From JAAFIP01 sp043778205 (lineage in GTDB: Bacteria; Pseudomonadota; Gammaproteobacteria; Burkholderiales; Burkholderiaceae_C): a stretch of DNA of 64,000 bases. A program made the position numbers and the translations under genes. The stretch is taken from assembly GCA_043778205.1 (NCBI GenBank), contig JAYWGO010000080.1, forward strand, positions 3,436-67,435. Reading direction: 5' to 3'. The notes beneath the pieces are model-generated. The model did not search any database. It worked only from the letters and a program-made list of their open reading frames with translations, and was not told where the DNA came from. Below are positions 42,664 through 51,950 of this stretch, in pieces (within the stretch, counting starts at the first letter, position 1; every line of letters begins with the position of its first letter).

Positions 42664-44517
42664 ATGACAATTAATATCAGCTCAGCACTTGGTAAATTTG
42701 TAAAAATAATCGCTTTAGTTTTGTTTTCAAATTTATTCTTTGTTTCTTCATCGGCACAAACCTGCCCCGCTGTCTGTGCAGTAACCGGTGCTGCCAACGA
42801 CTATTGGCCGGGTGCGTCTAATGTGACCAGCGGTGTTACTACTGCTGTCACACTGGGTGCCAGGCGAACTGGCACCGGCGTGGCGGGCATTGATATTGCC
42901 ATTGGCGATCTGGTTTTGATCATCCAAATGCAAGATGCCACTTTCAATAACGCCAACAGTACGGCCTATGGCGCTAATGGCACTACGGGCACTGGCTACA
43001 CCGCAGCCCGCCAAACCGGTTTGTACGAATATGCAGTCGCTACCAATGCAGTAACTGCAGCTGGCGGCACCCTTAACTTAAGCAAAGTAACGGTGAACTC
43101 GTACAACATTACGCAGGTGGCCACTGCGCAAACGGTGCCTACTTACCAAATTATCAGGGTGCCCAATTGCTTGACGGTCAACTTAAGTGGCAGCGTTACC
43201 GGTGCAGCTTGGAACGGCACTACAGGCGGAGTGGTGTCGGTGCGCGGCTATAACGTCAGCGCGGCTGTGGGGTCGGTGATTGACGTTAATGGGCTGGGGT
43301 TTCGCGGGGGCGCGACTGATGCGCACAATGGTCCAGTGAGCCCCGTAAGGTACAACGGTACGAATGCTAACGACCAGTACAAAGCAGAGGGCATAGCAGG
43401 TACGCCTGATTATATTTTTGATACATCTTCAGGCACCGAAACAGCAACATTGCGCGTGCTGCCTGGTGGCTACCGCGCCATAGGTGCACCGGGCAATGCA
43501 GGCGGCGGCGGCTCGGGTGACTCTGGCGGCGGCGGTGGTGGTAACGGTGGCAGCGGGGGTAGGGGCGGTGTGTGGTCTGCAGGATTGGCTGGTGGTTTGG
43601 GTGGAGCAGTTTTTACCCAAGCTGGGCGCACTCAAGTTGTGTTGGGCGGCGGCGGTGCGGGCGGTTCAGCCAATACAGGTGCCACTACAGCATCTGAAGC
43701 CGTCATCCCCTACGGCACAGGTACCAACAGCTTTAACCGTGGTGGGGCGGGAGGCGGCATTGTAATTTTAGGTGCCGTTGCCCGTACAGGCACGTTTACC
43801 ATTAACGCTAACGGTAGTAACTCTACGGGCACAGCCTATGCCAGTACAACGGTAGGTACCCGCGTAGGCGGTGGCGGCGGTGCGGGCGGATCAATTGTTT
43901 TGTACGGCAGCGGCGGCACTATTACTGCTAATGCTGCAGGCGGTAATGGATTTTTAGACACTGCGACAAGTCATATTGCACACGGCGGCGGCGGCGGCGG
44001 CGGTGTCGTGTTAGTCAATGGCGCACTTGCGGGAGTTACGACCGTGGTATCAGCAGGTCTCGCGGGCTGTGCGCAGACAGGCGCATTATCTGACACTGCT
44101 GCCGCATCGTGTAGCACCTCAGAAGCGAACAGCAGCACCAACGGCGCAGCAGGCGCTGCAACAGTTTTCGCCAGTGCAGCCGAACCGGGCTTGCCCAGCT
44201 GCGCAGTCAATTTAAGCATCGCAAAATCAAATGCCGTTGCTACCGTGTCTGCCGGGCAAACCACCACCTACACATTAACCATCACCAATACCGGCCCCAG
44301 CGCCGCAGACGGAGCACTGCTTAAAGACCCGGTCGCAGCAGGTTTAAGCTGCACGGCAGTAAGTTGCACCAGTTCTACACCGCTAGGTAACTGCCCTGCG
44401 CCCGCCAGCATCACCATTGCCAATTTGCAAGGTGCTGGAATTACGCTAACTTCGTTGCCTGCTATTAGCACCTTGACGTTTGATGTGGTGTGCGGCGTAA
44501 CTGCAACAGGCTTGTGA
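42664..44517 (+). CDS. Secreted glycine-rich protein with C-terminal DUF11 repeat
   Basis: The protein has 617 residues. The signal peptide (IIALVLFSNLFFVSSSAQ) is followed by a mixed N-terminal half of about 200 residues with polar strands. Glycine-rich blocks (GGGGSGDSGGGGGGNGG, GGAGGSANT, GGGGGAGGSIVLYG, HGGGGGGGVV) lie at about 275-460. The C-terminal part SNAVATVSAGQTTTYTLTIT matches DUF11-type beta-sandwich repeats found in surface proteins. It ends after a single DUF11-type unit, shorter than related multi-repeat proteins. It probably acts in the cell surface or matrix. The stop overlaps the start of the FAS1 gene (TGATG). Confidence 0.75.
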   Translation: MTINISSALGKFVKIIALVLFSNLFFVSSSAQTCPAVCAVTGAANDYWPGASNVTSGVTTAVTLGARRTGTGVAGIDIAIGDLVLIIQMQDATFNNANSTAYGANGTTGTGYTAARQTGLYEYAVATNAVTAAGGTLNLSKVTVNSYNITQVATAQTVPTYQIIRVPNCLTVNLSGSVTGAAWNGTTGGVVSVRGYNVSAAVGSVIDVNGLGFRGGATDAHNGPVSPVRYNGTNANDQYKAEGIAGTPDYIFDTSSGTETATLRVLPGGYRAIGAPGNAGGGGSGDSGGGGGGNGGSGGRGGVWSAGLAGGLGGAVFTQAGRTQVVLGGGGAGGSANTGATTASEAVIPYGTGTNSFNRGGAGGGIVILGAVARTGTFTINANGSNSTGTAYASTTVGTRVGGGGGAGGSIVLYGSGGTITANAAGGNGFLDTATSHIAHGGGGGGGVVLVNGALAGVTTVVSAGLAGCAQTGALSDTAAASCSTSEANSSTNGAAGAATVFASAAEPGLPSCAVNLSIAKSNAVATVSAGQTTTYTLTITNTGPSAADGALLKDPVAAGLSCTAVSCTSSTPLGNCPAPASITIANLQGAGITLTSLPAISTLTFDVVCGVTATGL

Positions 44518-45059
44518 TGCCAGCCAAGCCAACCATAGCAGTTAACCAAGGCCGCCGTTGCTTGTTGCCGTGGCTGTGCGCGGCAGCAGCACCCCTGTGG
44601 GCGCAAGAGCCCACCCTAGCGCAGCGGGCAGCGCAGTTGGCACACCTGCAAGACCACGTGACGCAGTTGCGTGCACTGGACCTTATTGCCATGCTGGCCA
44701 GCAGCCCTGGCTATGCGGTATTTGTGGGTTTGGTTCAAGACAGCTTACTGACCCAGACGCTGGCTGCACCCGGGCCTTTTACATTTTTTGTGCCTACAGA
44801 TGCTGCCTGGGCAGGTTACTCGGGTTTCAAGCAGCTTGAAAATGCAAGCCCCGAAGAAAAAGCCAGTGTCGTGCTGCGCCATGTGTGCATGGGCGATCAC
44901 ACTGCGAGCGGTATGGCGTTTAAAGCACACCAAAGCTTGGCCCGCACGCCGATACGGGTGGGCGCAGACGCTCAAGAGGTCAATTGCGCGGGTTTTGTAG
45001 CCCAAAATATCGCGGTACGTAACGGCAGGCTGCACATAGTGCGCAGTGTATTTTCATAA
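44517..45059 (+). CDS. Fasciclin (FAS1) domain protein
   Basis: The protein has 180 residues. A signal peptide (CLLPWLCAAAAPLWA) is followed by a FAS1 domain: DLIAMLASSPGYAVFVGLVQ, GPFTFFVPTDAAW, VVLRHVCMGDH and NGRLHIVRSVF. FAS1 domains mediate cell adhesion. The ATG at 44517 overlaps the stop of the glycine-rich protein gene, so the two are made together and may be partners on the cell surface. An earlier in-frame start at 44490 lies inside that gene. Confidence 0.86.
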   Translation: MPAKPTIAVNQGRRCLLPWLCAAAAPLWAQEPTLAQRAAQLAHLQDHVTQLRALDLIAMLASSPGYAVFVGLVQDSLLTQTLAAPGPFTFFVPTDAAWAGYSGFKQLENASPEEKASVVLRHVCMGDHTASGMAFKAHQSLARTPIRVGADAQEVNCAGFVAQNIAVRNGRLHIVRSVFS

Positions 45060-45071
45060 TTTAGACGCGCC

Positions 45072-46376
45072 TTAGGTTTTCTCGGCCGCCTTCAAAGCCC
45101 GCTTTAGATCGTCTACCAAATCATCTGCATCTTCCAGCCCGATCGACAAACGAATCGTGCCCTGGGTAATGCCTGCAGCTACCAAAGCGTCATCTGCCAT
45201 GCGAAAGTGGGTGGTGCTGGCCGGGTGAATGACCAGGCTGCGGCAGTCGCCTACATTGGCCAAATGGCTGAAAACTTTGAGCGTTTCGACGAACTTTTTG
45301 CCCTGTTCGCGGCTGCCGCGCATGTCAAAGCTGAACACGCTGCCTGCGCCGCGCGGCAGCAGCTTTTGCGCTAATGCATAGCTTGGGTGCGACTCTAACA
45401 TCGGGTGGCCCACGCGCGAGACAAACGGGTGGGCGGATAAAAATTCGACCACTTTGGTGGTGTTGCGTATGTGCTGGGCCATGCGCAGGGGCAGGGTTTC
45501 AATACCTTGCAAAATCAGCCAAGCGCTGTGCGGGCTCATGCAGGCACCAAAGTCGCGCAGGCCTTCGCGGCGCGCGCGCAGCAAAAAGGCACCCACACTG
45601 GACTCTTCGCTAAACACCATGTTGTGAAAGCCTGCGTAGGCCTCGGTCAGTTCGGTAAACTTGCCTTTGCACAGCGGGCCGTCCCAGTCAAAGCTGCCGC
45701 CGTCCACCACCAAACCGCCCACCACAGTGCCGTGGCCCGACAAAAACTTGGTGGCTGAGTGGTAGACCAGATCGGCCCCATGGTCAAACGGCTTCATCAG
45801 CCACGGCGAGGTAAGGGTGCTGTCTACCAGCAGCGGCACGCCCGCTGCGTGCGCAATCTGCGCTACCGTGGGAATGTCCAGCACGTCCAGGCCGGGGTTG
45901 CCCACGGTTTCGCCAAAAAACAGTTTGGTGTTGGGCTGCACGGCGCTTTTCCAGCCGTCAATGTCGCCGGGTTTAACGAAGGTGGTGTCAATACCAAAGC
46001 GGCGCAGCGTGTAGTGCAGCAGGTTGTGCGACCCGCCGTACAGCGCGCTGCTGGCCACAACGTGCGAGCCCGCGCCCATCAGGGTGGTAATGGCCAAGTG
46101 CAATGCAGCCTGCCCACTGGCCGTACTAATGGCCCCTATGCCGCCCTCTAAAGCTGATATGCGCTGCTCTAGCACAGCATTGGTAGGGTTGCTGATGCGG
46201 CTGTACACATGGCCAGCGCGCTCTAGGTTAAACAGCGCGGCAGCGTGGTCACTGGACTCGAACACAAAAGACGTGGTCATGTGGATAGGCACGGCCCGTG
46301 CGCCAGTGGCAGGGTCGGGCGCAGCGCCTGCGTGCAGTGCAAGGGTGTCAAAACCAGGGTCAGCGTAGCCGGGCAT
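45072..46376 (-). CDS. metY: O-acetylhomoserine sulfhydrylase (aminocarboxypropyltransferase)
   Basis: The protein has about 434 residues from the ATG at 46376. The PLP-binding lysine is in YHSATKFLSGHGTVVGGLVV, the N-terminus GFDTLALHAGAAPDPATGAR is family-typical, and NPGLDVLDIPTVAQIAHAAG is conserved. It makes homocysteine from O-acetylhomoserine and sulfide (or thiol/amine donors) in methionine synthesis. An in-frame extension to 46445 exists but is not supported. The metZ type is the alternative. Confidence 0.93.
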   Translation of the reverse strand: MPGYADPGFDTLALHAGAAPDPATGARAVPIHMTTSFVFESSDHAAALFNLERAGHVYSRISNPTNAVLEQRISALEGGIGAISTASGQAALHLAITTLMGAGSHVVASSALYGGSHNLLHYTLRRFGIDTTFVKPGDIDGWKSAVQPNTKLFFGETVGNPGLDVLDIPTVAQIAHAAGVPLLVDSTLTSPWLMKPFDHGADLVYHSATKFLSGHGTVVGGLVVDGGSFDWDGPLCKGKFTELTEAYAGFHNMVFSEESSVGAFLLRARREGLRDFGACMSPHSAWLILQGIETLPLRMAQHIRNTTKVVEFLSAHPFVSRVGHPMLESHPSYALAQKLLPRGAGSVFSFDMRGSREQGKKFVETLKVFSHLANVGDCRSLVIHPASTTHFRMADDALVAAGITQGTIRLSIGLEDADDLVDDLKRALKAAEKT

Positions 46377-46495
46377 CGCTAGTCTCCAAAAAAAGTGAAC
46401 AAGGTAAAAATAAATTGGGGCGGTGTAAATCGTTTTTGCAGGCATTGTGCGCTGAGATGGGCTATATTGTGGGCATAAATTTGAGGAACTGCGCC

Positions 46496-46939
46496 ATGAA
46501 AGTCAGTGATATTTTGAAGTCAAAGGGCAGTACCCTGTACACCATCACCCCGGAGGACAGCCTGTCGCATGCCATGCAGATCATGGCAGAGAAGGATATC
46601 GGCTCGCTGGTGGTCATGTCTAACAGCCTGGTGGTGGGCATGCTGACCTTTCGTGAGGTGATTGTGGCGGTTAACAAAAACGGCGGCGCGGTCGGCGCTA
46701 CCACCGTGTACCGCGCTATGGACAACGGCCCCTTAAGCTGCACCCTGCAAACCGAGCTGGACGAAGTGCGCCGCATGATGTTGGGCCGCCACGCCCGCTA
46801 TATGCCGGTCATTGACAACCGCATGCTGATGGGGGTGATCAGCTTTTACGACGTGGCCAAAGCGGTGGTCGACAGCCAAAACTTTGAGAACAAAATGCTC
46901 AAGGCCTACATTCGTGACTGGCCTGAAGAACAGAGCTAG
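46496..46939 (+). CDS. CBS-domain protein
   Basis: The protein has 147 residues from the ATG at 46496, with GAGGAA as ribosome binding site. Two CBS motifs are visible (SDILKSKGSTLYTITPED, ARYMPVIDNRMLMGVIS), arranged as a tandem pair that binds adenosyl ligands. It has no other domain, so it is likely a regulator or partner of another protein. It diverges from the metY-type gene. Confidence 0.88.
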   Translation: MKVSDILKSKGSTLYTITPEDSLSHAMQIMAEKDIGSLVVMSNSLVVGMLTFREVIVAVNKNGGAVGATTVYRAMDNGPLSCTLQTELDEVRRMMLGRHARYMPVIDNRMLMGVISFYDVAKAVVDSQNFENKMLKAYIRDWPEEQS

Positions 46940-47019
46940 CATTTGAGACTGTGGACTAGCAAGTCAATGCGGCATATGCCTACACATTACATACTGCCAA
47001 TGGCCCAAGGGCGGTGGCT

Positions 47020-49413
47020 ATGACGGACAAGGAAGATTTCACGAGCTTATTCGAGAAACTACCCGTACCGGCCTACCGTACCAGCCCGCAAGGCCAGCTC
47101 ACGCGCGCCAACGCGGCCTTGGTCAGCTTTAACCGCTCTGCCGATGAAGCCGCGCTGCTGGCTTACGCTAACGCCGGCGATTGGTATGTGCTGCCAGGCA
47201 GACGCAGCCAATTCCGCACCTTGTTACAAACACAAGGCCAGGTGAGCAATTTTGTATCCCAAGTTACACGGCCTCACCCACCCACTGGCGGCACTGAGCT
47301 GGTGTGGATCAAAGAGCATGCCCATGTGGTGTTGGACGCGGCAGGCGAGGTGCTTTACTACGAAGGCATCATCGAAGACATTAATGACAGCATGAAAAGC
47401 GAAGTCGCATTGCAAGAAAAAGAGGCGCTGCTGTCCGGCCTGATCAACGCCATGCCAGACAACATATGGTTTATTGACAACCAGGGCGCGTACGTGCTGT
47501 CCAATCCGTCGCATGCTGGGCAGTACGGCTTGAAACCGCACGACATTGTTGGTAAGACCGACATTGAGTTGTTTGAGCAAGAAACAGCTGCGCACTACCA
47601 AGCCAAAGATGCGGCAGCCTTGGCCTCTCGGGCACCATTGGTGTTTGATGACTTTTGTGACAATCCCCTAACACACCAGCGGCAGTACTTTGAAGTTATT
47701 AAAGTAGCGGTGCGCAATCCTGCTGACCAGCCTCTGGGTGTGCTGGGCATTGCGCGCGACATTACGCTGCGCAAAGAAGCCCAGCTAGCGCTGGTAAAGG
47801 CTAAAGAATCTGCCGAATCAGGCAACCGGGCAAAAGCTGACTTTTTGGCCAACATGAGCCATGAGATTCGCACCCCCATGAATGCTGTGATTGGCATGTG
47901 CGACTTGCTCTTAGACACCCCGTTAGACGGTATGCAGCGTGAATTTGCCCACACCATCAGCACCAGTGGCGAGGCGCTGTTGGTCTTGATCAACGATATA
48001 TTGGATTTTTCCAAAATCGACTCTGGCCACCTTGAGCTTGAAAACACCCCGGTCAATGTGAACGAGTGCGTGGAAAGCGCCATGGACATTACAGTAGGTG
48101 CAGCCACATCTAAAAACATCGAACTCCTGTATTGGCTGGAGCCTGATGTACCGCGCGCCATCTATAGTGACATTACCCGGCTGCGGCAGATCCTTGTGAA
48201 TTTGATTAACAACGCTATCAAGTTCACCGCCAAAGGCGAGGTGGTGGTGACCTTGACGCAGCATGCAGGCACCGGGGCAGCGGGCAGCGGCACGCCTGTT
48301 TTGCATTGCTCGGTGAAAGACACGGGCATTGGTATACCGGCTGACAGGATTGAGCGTTTGTTCCAGGTATTTAGCCAAGTAGACACTTCTACCACCCGCC
48401 ACTACGGCGGTACAGGTTTGGGCTTGGCTATTTGCAAGCGTTTGGTCATGATGATGGGCGGCAGAATTTGGGTCGAGTCGGTGCTGGGCGAGGGCTCTAA
48501 TTTTCAGTTTGAAATTCCTTACCAAGCTGTGGCCACAGGCCCCACGCTGTATGGCCAGAAAAAAGTCATTGACCTGGTGGGCCGCCGAGTGCTGTTGGTG
48601 GACGATAACGCCACCAACTTGCTGATACTGGGCAAGCAAACCAGCCGTTGGGGCATGCAGGCCAAAGCGGCTTCGTCTGCGGCGCAAGCCTTGGCCTGGA
48701 TTGACGCCGGAGAAATTTTTGATATTGCCATTATCGACATGCAAATGCCGGTGATGGACGGCATGATGCTGGCCACGGAGCTGCGCAAGCGCGTCAGTTC
48801 TGTGCATTTGCCCATCGTGTTGCTCACCTCCATGGGCATTCATGGCCCGGCGCTGGGCATTATTGAAAAAATGCAAAGCCTGAGTAAGCCCGCCAAAGCA
48901 GCGGTACTGCATGAGACTGTCTCGCGCATGCTAGAGCCTGCGGTTCTTGAGCCCGCTGCGGCGCCGATCACTGCGCCCAAAGCCCCTCTTTTGGGGCACC
49001 GCTTGCCGCTGCGCCTGCTGCTTGCTGAGGACAATTTGGTAAACCAGCGGGTAGCTTGCCTCATTCTCAAGGGCCTAGGCTATGCGGTACATGTCAGTGC
49101 AGACGGTCTGCAGGCGCTGGAAGCGGTGGGCCAAGCCTATGCAGAGGGCGCAGCGTTTGACGCAGTGTTAATGGACGTGCAAATGCCCGTGATGGACGGC
49201 CTGCAAGCCAGCCGCGAGCTGCACGCTAACTACCCCGCACCGCTGCGCCCGTACATCATTGCCATGACCGCCAATGCTATGGAGGGCGACCGTGAGGCCT
49301 GCTTGGCTGCGGGCATGGACGATTACTTGAGCAAGCCCGTGCGCGGCCAAGCCTTGGCCCAGGCGCTAGAACGCGCGGCCCTGGCCCTAAAGGAACGTGC
49401 TGCGCGGGTGTAA
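47020..49413 (+). CDS. Hybrid histidine kinase with two receiver domains
   Basis: The protein has about 797 residues. It has two PAS-type regions (about 10-100 and 140-250), HisKA with the phospho-His in MSHEIRTPMNAVIG near residue 280, an HATPase with LVNLINNAIKFT near 392 and DTGIGIPADRIERLF plus GGTGLGLAICKRL, then REC1 (about 525-640: VLLVDDNATN, DMQMPVMDG) and REC2 (about 665-790: LLLAEDNLVNQ, MDVQMPVMDG, KPV). It lacks transmembrane segments, so it is a cytoplasmic sensor kinase of BarA/RpfC-like layout without an HPt domain. A GTG start at 47014 would add two residues. The partner response regulator is not linked. Confidence 0.92.
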   Translation: MTDKEDFTSLFEKLPVPAYRTSPQGQLTRANAALVSFNRSADEAALLAYANAGDWYVLPGRRSQFRTLLQTQGQVSNFVSQVTRPHPPTGGTELVWIKEHAHVVLDAAGEVLYYEGIIEDINDSMKSEVALQEKEALLSGLINAMPDNIWFIDNQGAYVLSNPSHAGQYGLKPHDIVGKTDIELFEQETAAHYQAKDAAALASRAPLVFDDFCDNPLTHQRQYFEVIKVAVRNPADQPLGVLGIARDITLRKEAQLALVKAKESAESGNRAKADFLANMSHEIRTPMNAVIGMCDLLLDTPLDGMQREFAHTISTSGEALLVLINDILDFSKIDSGHLELENTPVNVNECVESAMDITVGAATSKNIELLYWLEPDVPRAIYSDITRLRQILVNLINNAIKFTAKGEVVVTLTQHAGTGAAGSGTPVLHCSVKDTGIGIPADRIERLFQVFSQVDTSTTRHYGGTGLGLAICKRLVMMMGGRIWVESVLGEGSNFQFEIPYQAVATGPTLYGQKKVIDLVGRRVLLVDDNATNLLILGKQTSRWGMQAKAASSAAQALAWIDAGEIFDIAIIDMQMPVMDGMMLATELRKRVSSVHLPIVLLTSMGIHGPALGIIEKMQSLSKPAKAAVLHETVSRMLEPAVLEPAAAPITAPKAPLLGHRLPLRLLLAEDNLVNQRVACLILKGLGYAVHVSADGLQALEAVGQAYAEGAAFDAVLMDVQMPVMDGLQASRELHANYPAPLRPYIIAMTANAMEGDREACLAAGMDDYLSKPVRGQALAQALERAALALKERAARV

Positions 49414-49508
49414 CCACGCCCAGCTCTGGGCGCGCGGGGCTGTGCTGTGCATTTTTCTGCCGGCTTGTACACGCTGTAATCAGCCAGGCCTGTGGGACAA
49501 TCGCCGCC

Positions 49509-50414
49509 ATGACTGAACGCTATGCCACTGACACCTATGCCGTGATCGGCAACCCGATTGCCCAATCCAAATCACCCTTGATCCATGCCAGCTTTGCCCG
49601 CGCTACAGGGCAAGTAATGAACTACACCCGCCTGCTAGGCACGGTGGGCGCGTTTGCTGCCGATGTAAACGCTTTTCGCCAGCAGGGCGCGTGCGGGCTT
49701 AATGTGACCGCCCCTTTCAAACTAGATGCTTTTGCCTACGCTACAGCGCTAAGCGTTGATGCGCAACTGGCCGGGGCTGTGAATGCACTTAAATTTGAAG
49801 GCAGCAGCGTGCTGGGCGAAAACTTTGACGGCGTAGGCTTGGTGCGCGACATTCAAAGCAACCTGGGCGTTGCCCTGCGGGCCAAGCGTGTGCTGCTGCT
49901 GGGCGCGGGCGGTGCCACGCGCGGGGCGCTGCTACCGATTTTGCGGCAGCTGCCAGCGTCACTCACAATTGCCAACCGTGACCTTGGCAAGGCGTACAGC
50001 TTGGTGGCCCAGGTAGACGCTGCCCTGCATGCAGCCCCCGCTGCGGCTGCAAGCGGGCAGGTCCAGGCCCAGGCCCAGGCCCAGGCCCCGTTAAAGGGGG
50101 TATTGCTGGCCAGCAGCTACAGCGATGTAACCGGCCCTTTTGACGTGGTGATCAACGCCACCTCGGCCAGCCTGTTTGGTGAACTGCCGCCCATTGCGGC
50201 CAGCGTGTTTGCACCTACGTGCTTGGCTTACGACATGGTGTACGGCAAAGGTGCCACGCCATTTTTGCAACTGGCCCGCACTTGCGGTGTGCACCAGTGC
50301 GCTGACGGTGTGGGCATGCTGGTAGAGCAGGCCGCAGAGGCCTTTGCATGGTGGCGCGGCGTGCGGCCCGACACGGGCAGTGTGATTGCAGCTATCACGG
50401 TGCCTATTGTTTAG
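49509..50414 (+). CDS. aroE: Shikimate dehydrogenase (biosynthetic type)
   Basis: The protein has 301 residues. VIGNPIAQSKSPLIHASFA binds shikimate, LNVTAPFK holds the catalytic Lys and GENFDGVG the Asp. The nucleotide motif LLLGAGGATRGALLPIL follows. It reduces 3-dehydroshikimate to shikimate with NADPH in aromatic amino acid synthesis. A run VQAQAQAQAQAP (about residue 188) is encoded by four copies of CCAGGC, a variable-length insert in a loop. A second AroE-like gene is at 59116. The gene stands alone, with few bases of promoter after the kinase gene. Confidence 0.92.
   Translation: MTERYATDTYAVIGNPIAQSKSPLIHASFARATGQVMNYTRLLGTVGAFAADVNAFRQQGACGLNVTAPFKLDAFAYATALSVDAQLAGAVNALKFEGSSVLGENFDGVGLVRDIQSNLGVALRAKRVLLLGAGGATRGALLPILRQLPASLTIANRDLGKAYSLVAQVDAALHAAPAAAASGQVQAQAQAQAPLKGVLLASSYSDVTGPFDVVINATSASLFGELPPIAASVFAPTCLAYDMVYGKGATPFLQLARTCGVHQCADGVGMLVEQAAEAFAWWRGVRPDTGSVIAAITVPIV
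50063..50088 (+). repeat. CCAGGC hexamer repeat inside aroE
   Basis: Four copies of CCAGGC in a row, adding Gln-Ala pairs without breaking the frame. Copy number is likely to vary by replication slippage. Confidence 0.85.
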
Positions 50415-50600
50415 TTTTTAAGCGTTTTAGGCCTATGGCCCATTGCAAAGCGAAAGTGGTTGTAATAGTCGCAAGTGCGCCTTGGTACCTTATAGCCAAG
50501 TGCATGATGGTGTTACGCGCAGCTACATAAGCGCAATGCAAAACAACACATGCGACTGTGGTTTTGCTAAGCTAACCGTTGGTTAATTTTGAGCAAATTC

Positions 50601-51809
50601 ATGATGCAACCCACTATCAGTACTTGTACCGTCCGCACTCCAAGCCTTTACCGCCCTGGCCTGGGCCGCGCACAATGGGCGCTGTGTGCAGTAGCCATGG
50701 CGCTAGCTGGCTGTGGCGGTGGCGGTGGTGGCGATGCCAGTCCCACCGCTGCAGGCCCCCCAGGTACACTAGGGGGCGCTACTGCGACAGTGGCTACGCC
50801 CACCCCCACCCCAGTAGCGCCAGTAAGTGCCTTACAAGGCACGCTGTACTACGTATTTGCAGGCGAGCTGAACAAACTGGAACTGGCCAATGGCAAAGTA
50901 ACCAAGCTCATAGGCCAAGGGGGTTTTGAAACCAATTTTTTTGACGTGAGCGCGGACGGCAAACAGTTGATGTATGCCAAAGATGCTCCTGGCTCAGATG
51001 GGGGCAATTACTACGACCAAGAATATTTCAACTTTATCGACACCACCACCTACAACGAAGTAGCCCCTCGATTTAAAAAGTTTGCCGCTACCAGCACCTA
51101 CACGCAATTTGCCAAACTCTCGCCTGACAACAGCAAAATAGCGGTTATTTACCAGTACTACGACGAAACCCTGCCAGGTACCTTTGGCAATGGTGCATAC
51201 GCAACCAACATACGTGTGTGGGACAAAACAGGTGCCACCCTGCGTACTTTTACCAACGACAATTCAGGCAACCGCGTGAAAGAATTTGCCTGGATGCCTG
51301 ACGGTAATTTGCTGATGACCACCAGCCAGGGTATTGTCAAAACCACCGACACCACACTGGCCGGCTACGATTTACTTTTCAAGCCCAACTTGCCTTCGTG
51401 GCGCTCGCTGGCGGTCAGCCCAGACGGTAAGCGGTTAGCGCTTAAATCAGGCAAACACATCTACACCATGAACATAGACGGTAGCAACATGGTGCAGCTG
51501 ACCGACTCTGACGGAGACGACCAACAGTACTCACCCATCTGGTCGCCCGACGGCAAATACATTGCCTTCACTGCCAACATTTTTGCTTACACCACCGGCC
51601 CCGTCGTGTCGGGTGGCGGCACTATTTACCAGCTCATCCTGGCACCCGCAGACAATAAAACCTACAAGCTGAGCAAAGAATTCTTTGAATCATCAGGCAC
51701 TGGGGGCTTGTCTGGCAGCAGCAGTATTGTGGCCAACAATGGGCTAATTCTGCTAAAAACGGCCCCTAATGCAAACGTCTTTGCAGAAGAGGACTTTGTC
51801 TGGCGCTGA
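50601..51809 (+). CDS. Lipoprotein with TolB/PD40-type beta-propeller
   Basis: The protein has about 402 residues. The lipobox LAGC is followed by seven glycines and a Thr/Pro-rich linker. PD40-like repeats are visible: VSADGKQLMYAKDAP, SPDNSKIAVIYQYYD, SPDGKRLALKSGKHIYTMN and WSPDGKYIAFTANIF. Such propellers act in outer-membrane or periplasmic binding, like TolB, but no Tol-Pal neighbours exist. I use the ATG at 50601 (a second ATG follows at 50604). The gene is followed by copy R11 of the repeat. Confidence 0.8.
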   Translation: MMQPTISTCTVRTPSLYRPGLGRAQWALCAVAMALAGCGGGGGGDASPTAAGPPGTLGGATATVATPTPTPVAPVSALQGTLYYVFAGELNKLELANGKVTKLIGQGGFETNFFDVSADGKQLMYAKDAPGSDGGNYYDQEYFNFIDTTTYNEVAPRFKKFAATSTYTQFAKLSPDNSKIAVIYQYYDETLPGTFGNGAYATNIRVWDKTGATLRTFTNDNSGNRVKEFAWMPDGNLLMTTSQGIVKTTDTTLAGYDLLFKPNLPSWRSLAVSPDGKRLALKSGKHIYTMNIDGSNMVQLTDSDGDDQQYSPIWSPDGKYIAFTANIFAYTTGPVVSGGGTIYQLILAPADNKTYKLSKEFFESSGTGGLSGSSSIVANNGLILLKTAPNANVFAEEDFVWR

Positions 51810-51836
51810 AGCTAAACACATAGCTTCACCCATCAG

Positions 51837-51899
51837 TTTTTAAGTGTTTTAGGCCCATGGACCAAGGAAATGCTCAACAGTTAGCTATTAATAGTATAG
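51837..51899 (-). repeat. Dispersed repeat, copy R11
   Basis: On the minus strand: ATTAATAGCTAACTGTTGAG, CATTTCCTTGGTCCATGGGC, CTAAAACACTTAAAAACTG. The core is diverged but order and flanks match. It separates the propeller lipoprotein gene and the IclR gene, which converge. A truncated copy lies at about 50412-50435 after aroE (TTTAAGCGTTTTAGGCCTAT). Confidence 0.65.
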
Positions 51900-51950
51900 T
51901 ACTTCGTGTAAGCCAGCATGGCCTTCTAAATGCTGGCAGTGCAGTTTGAA

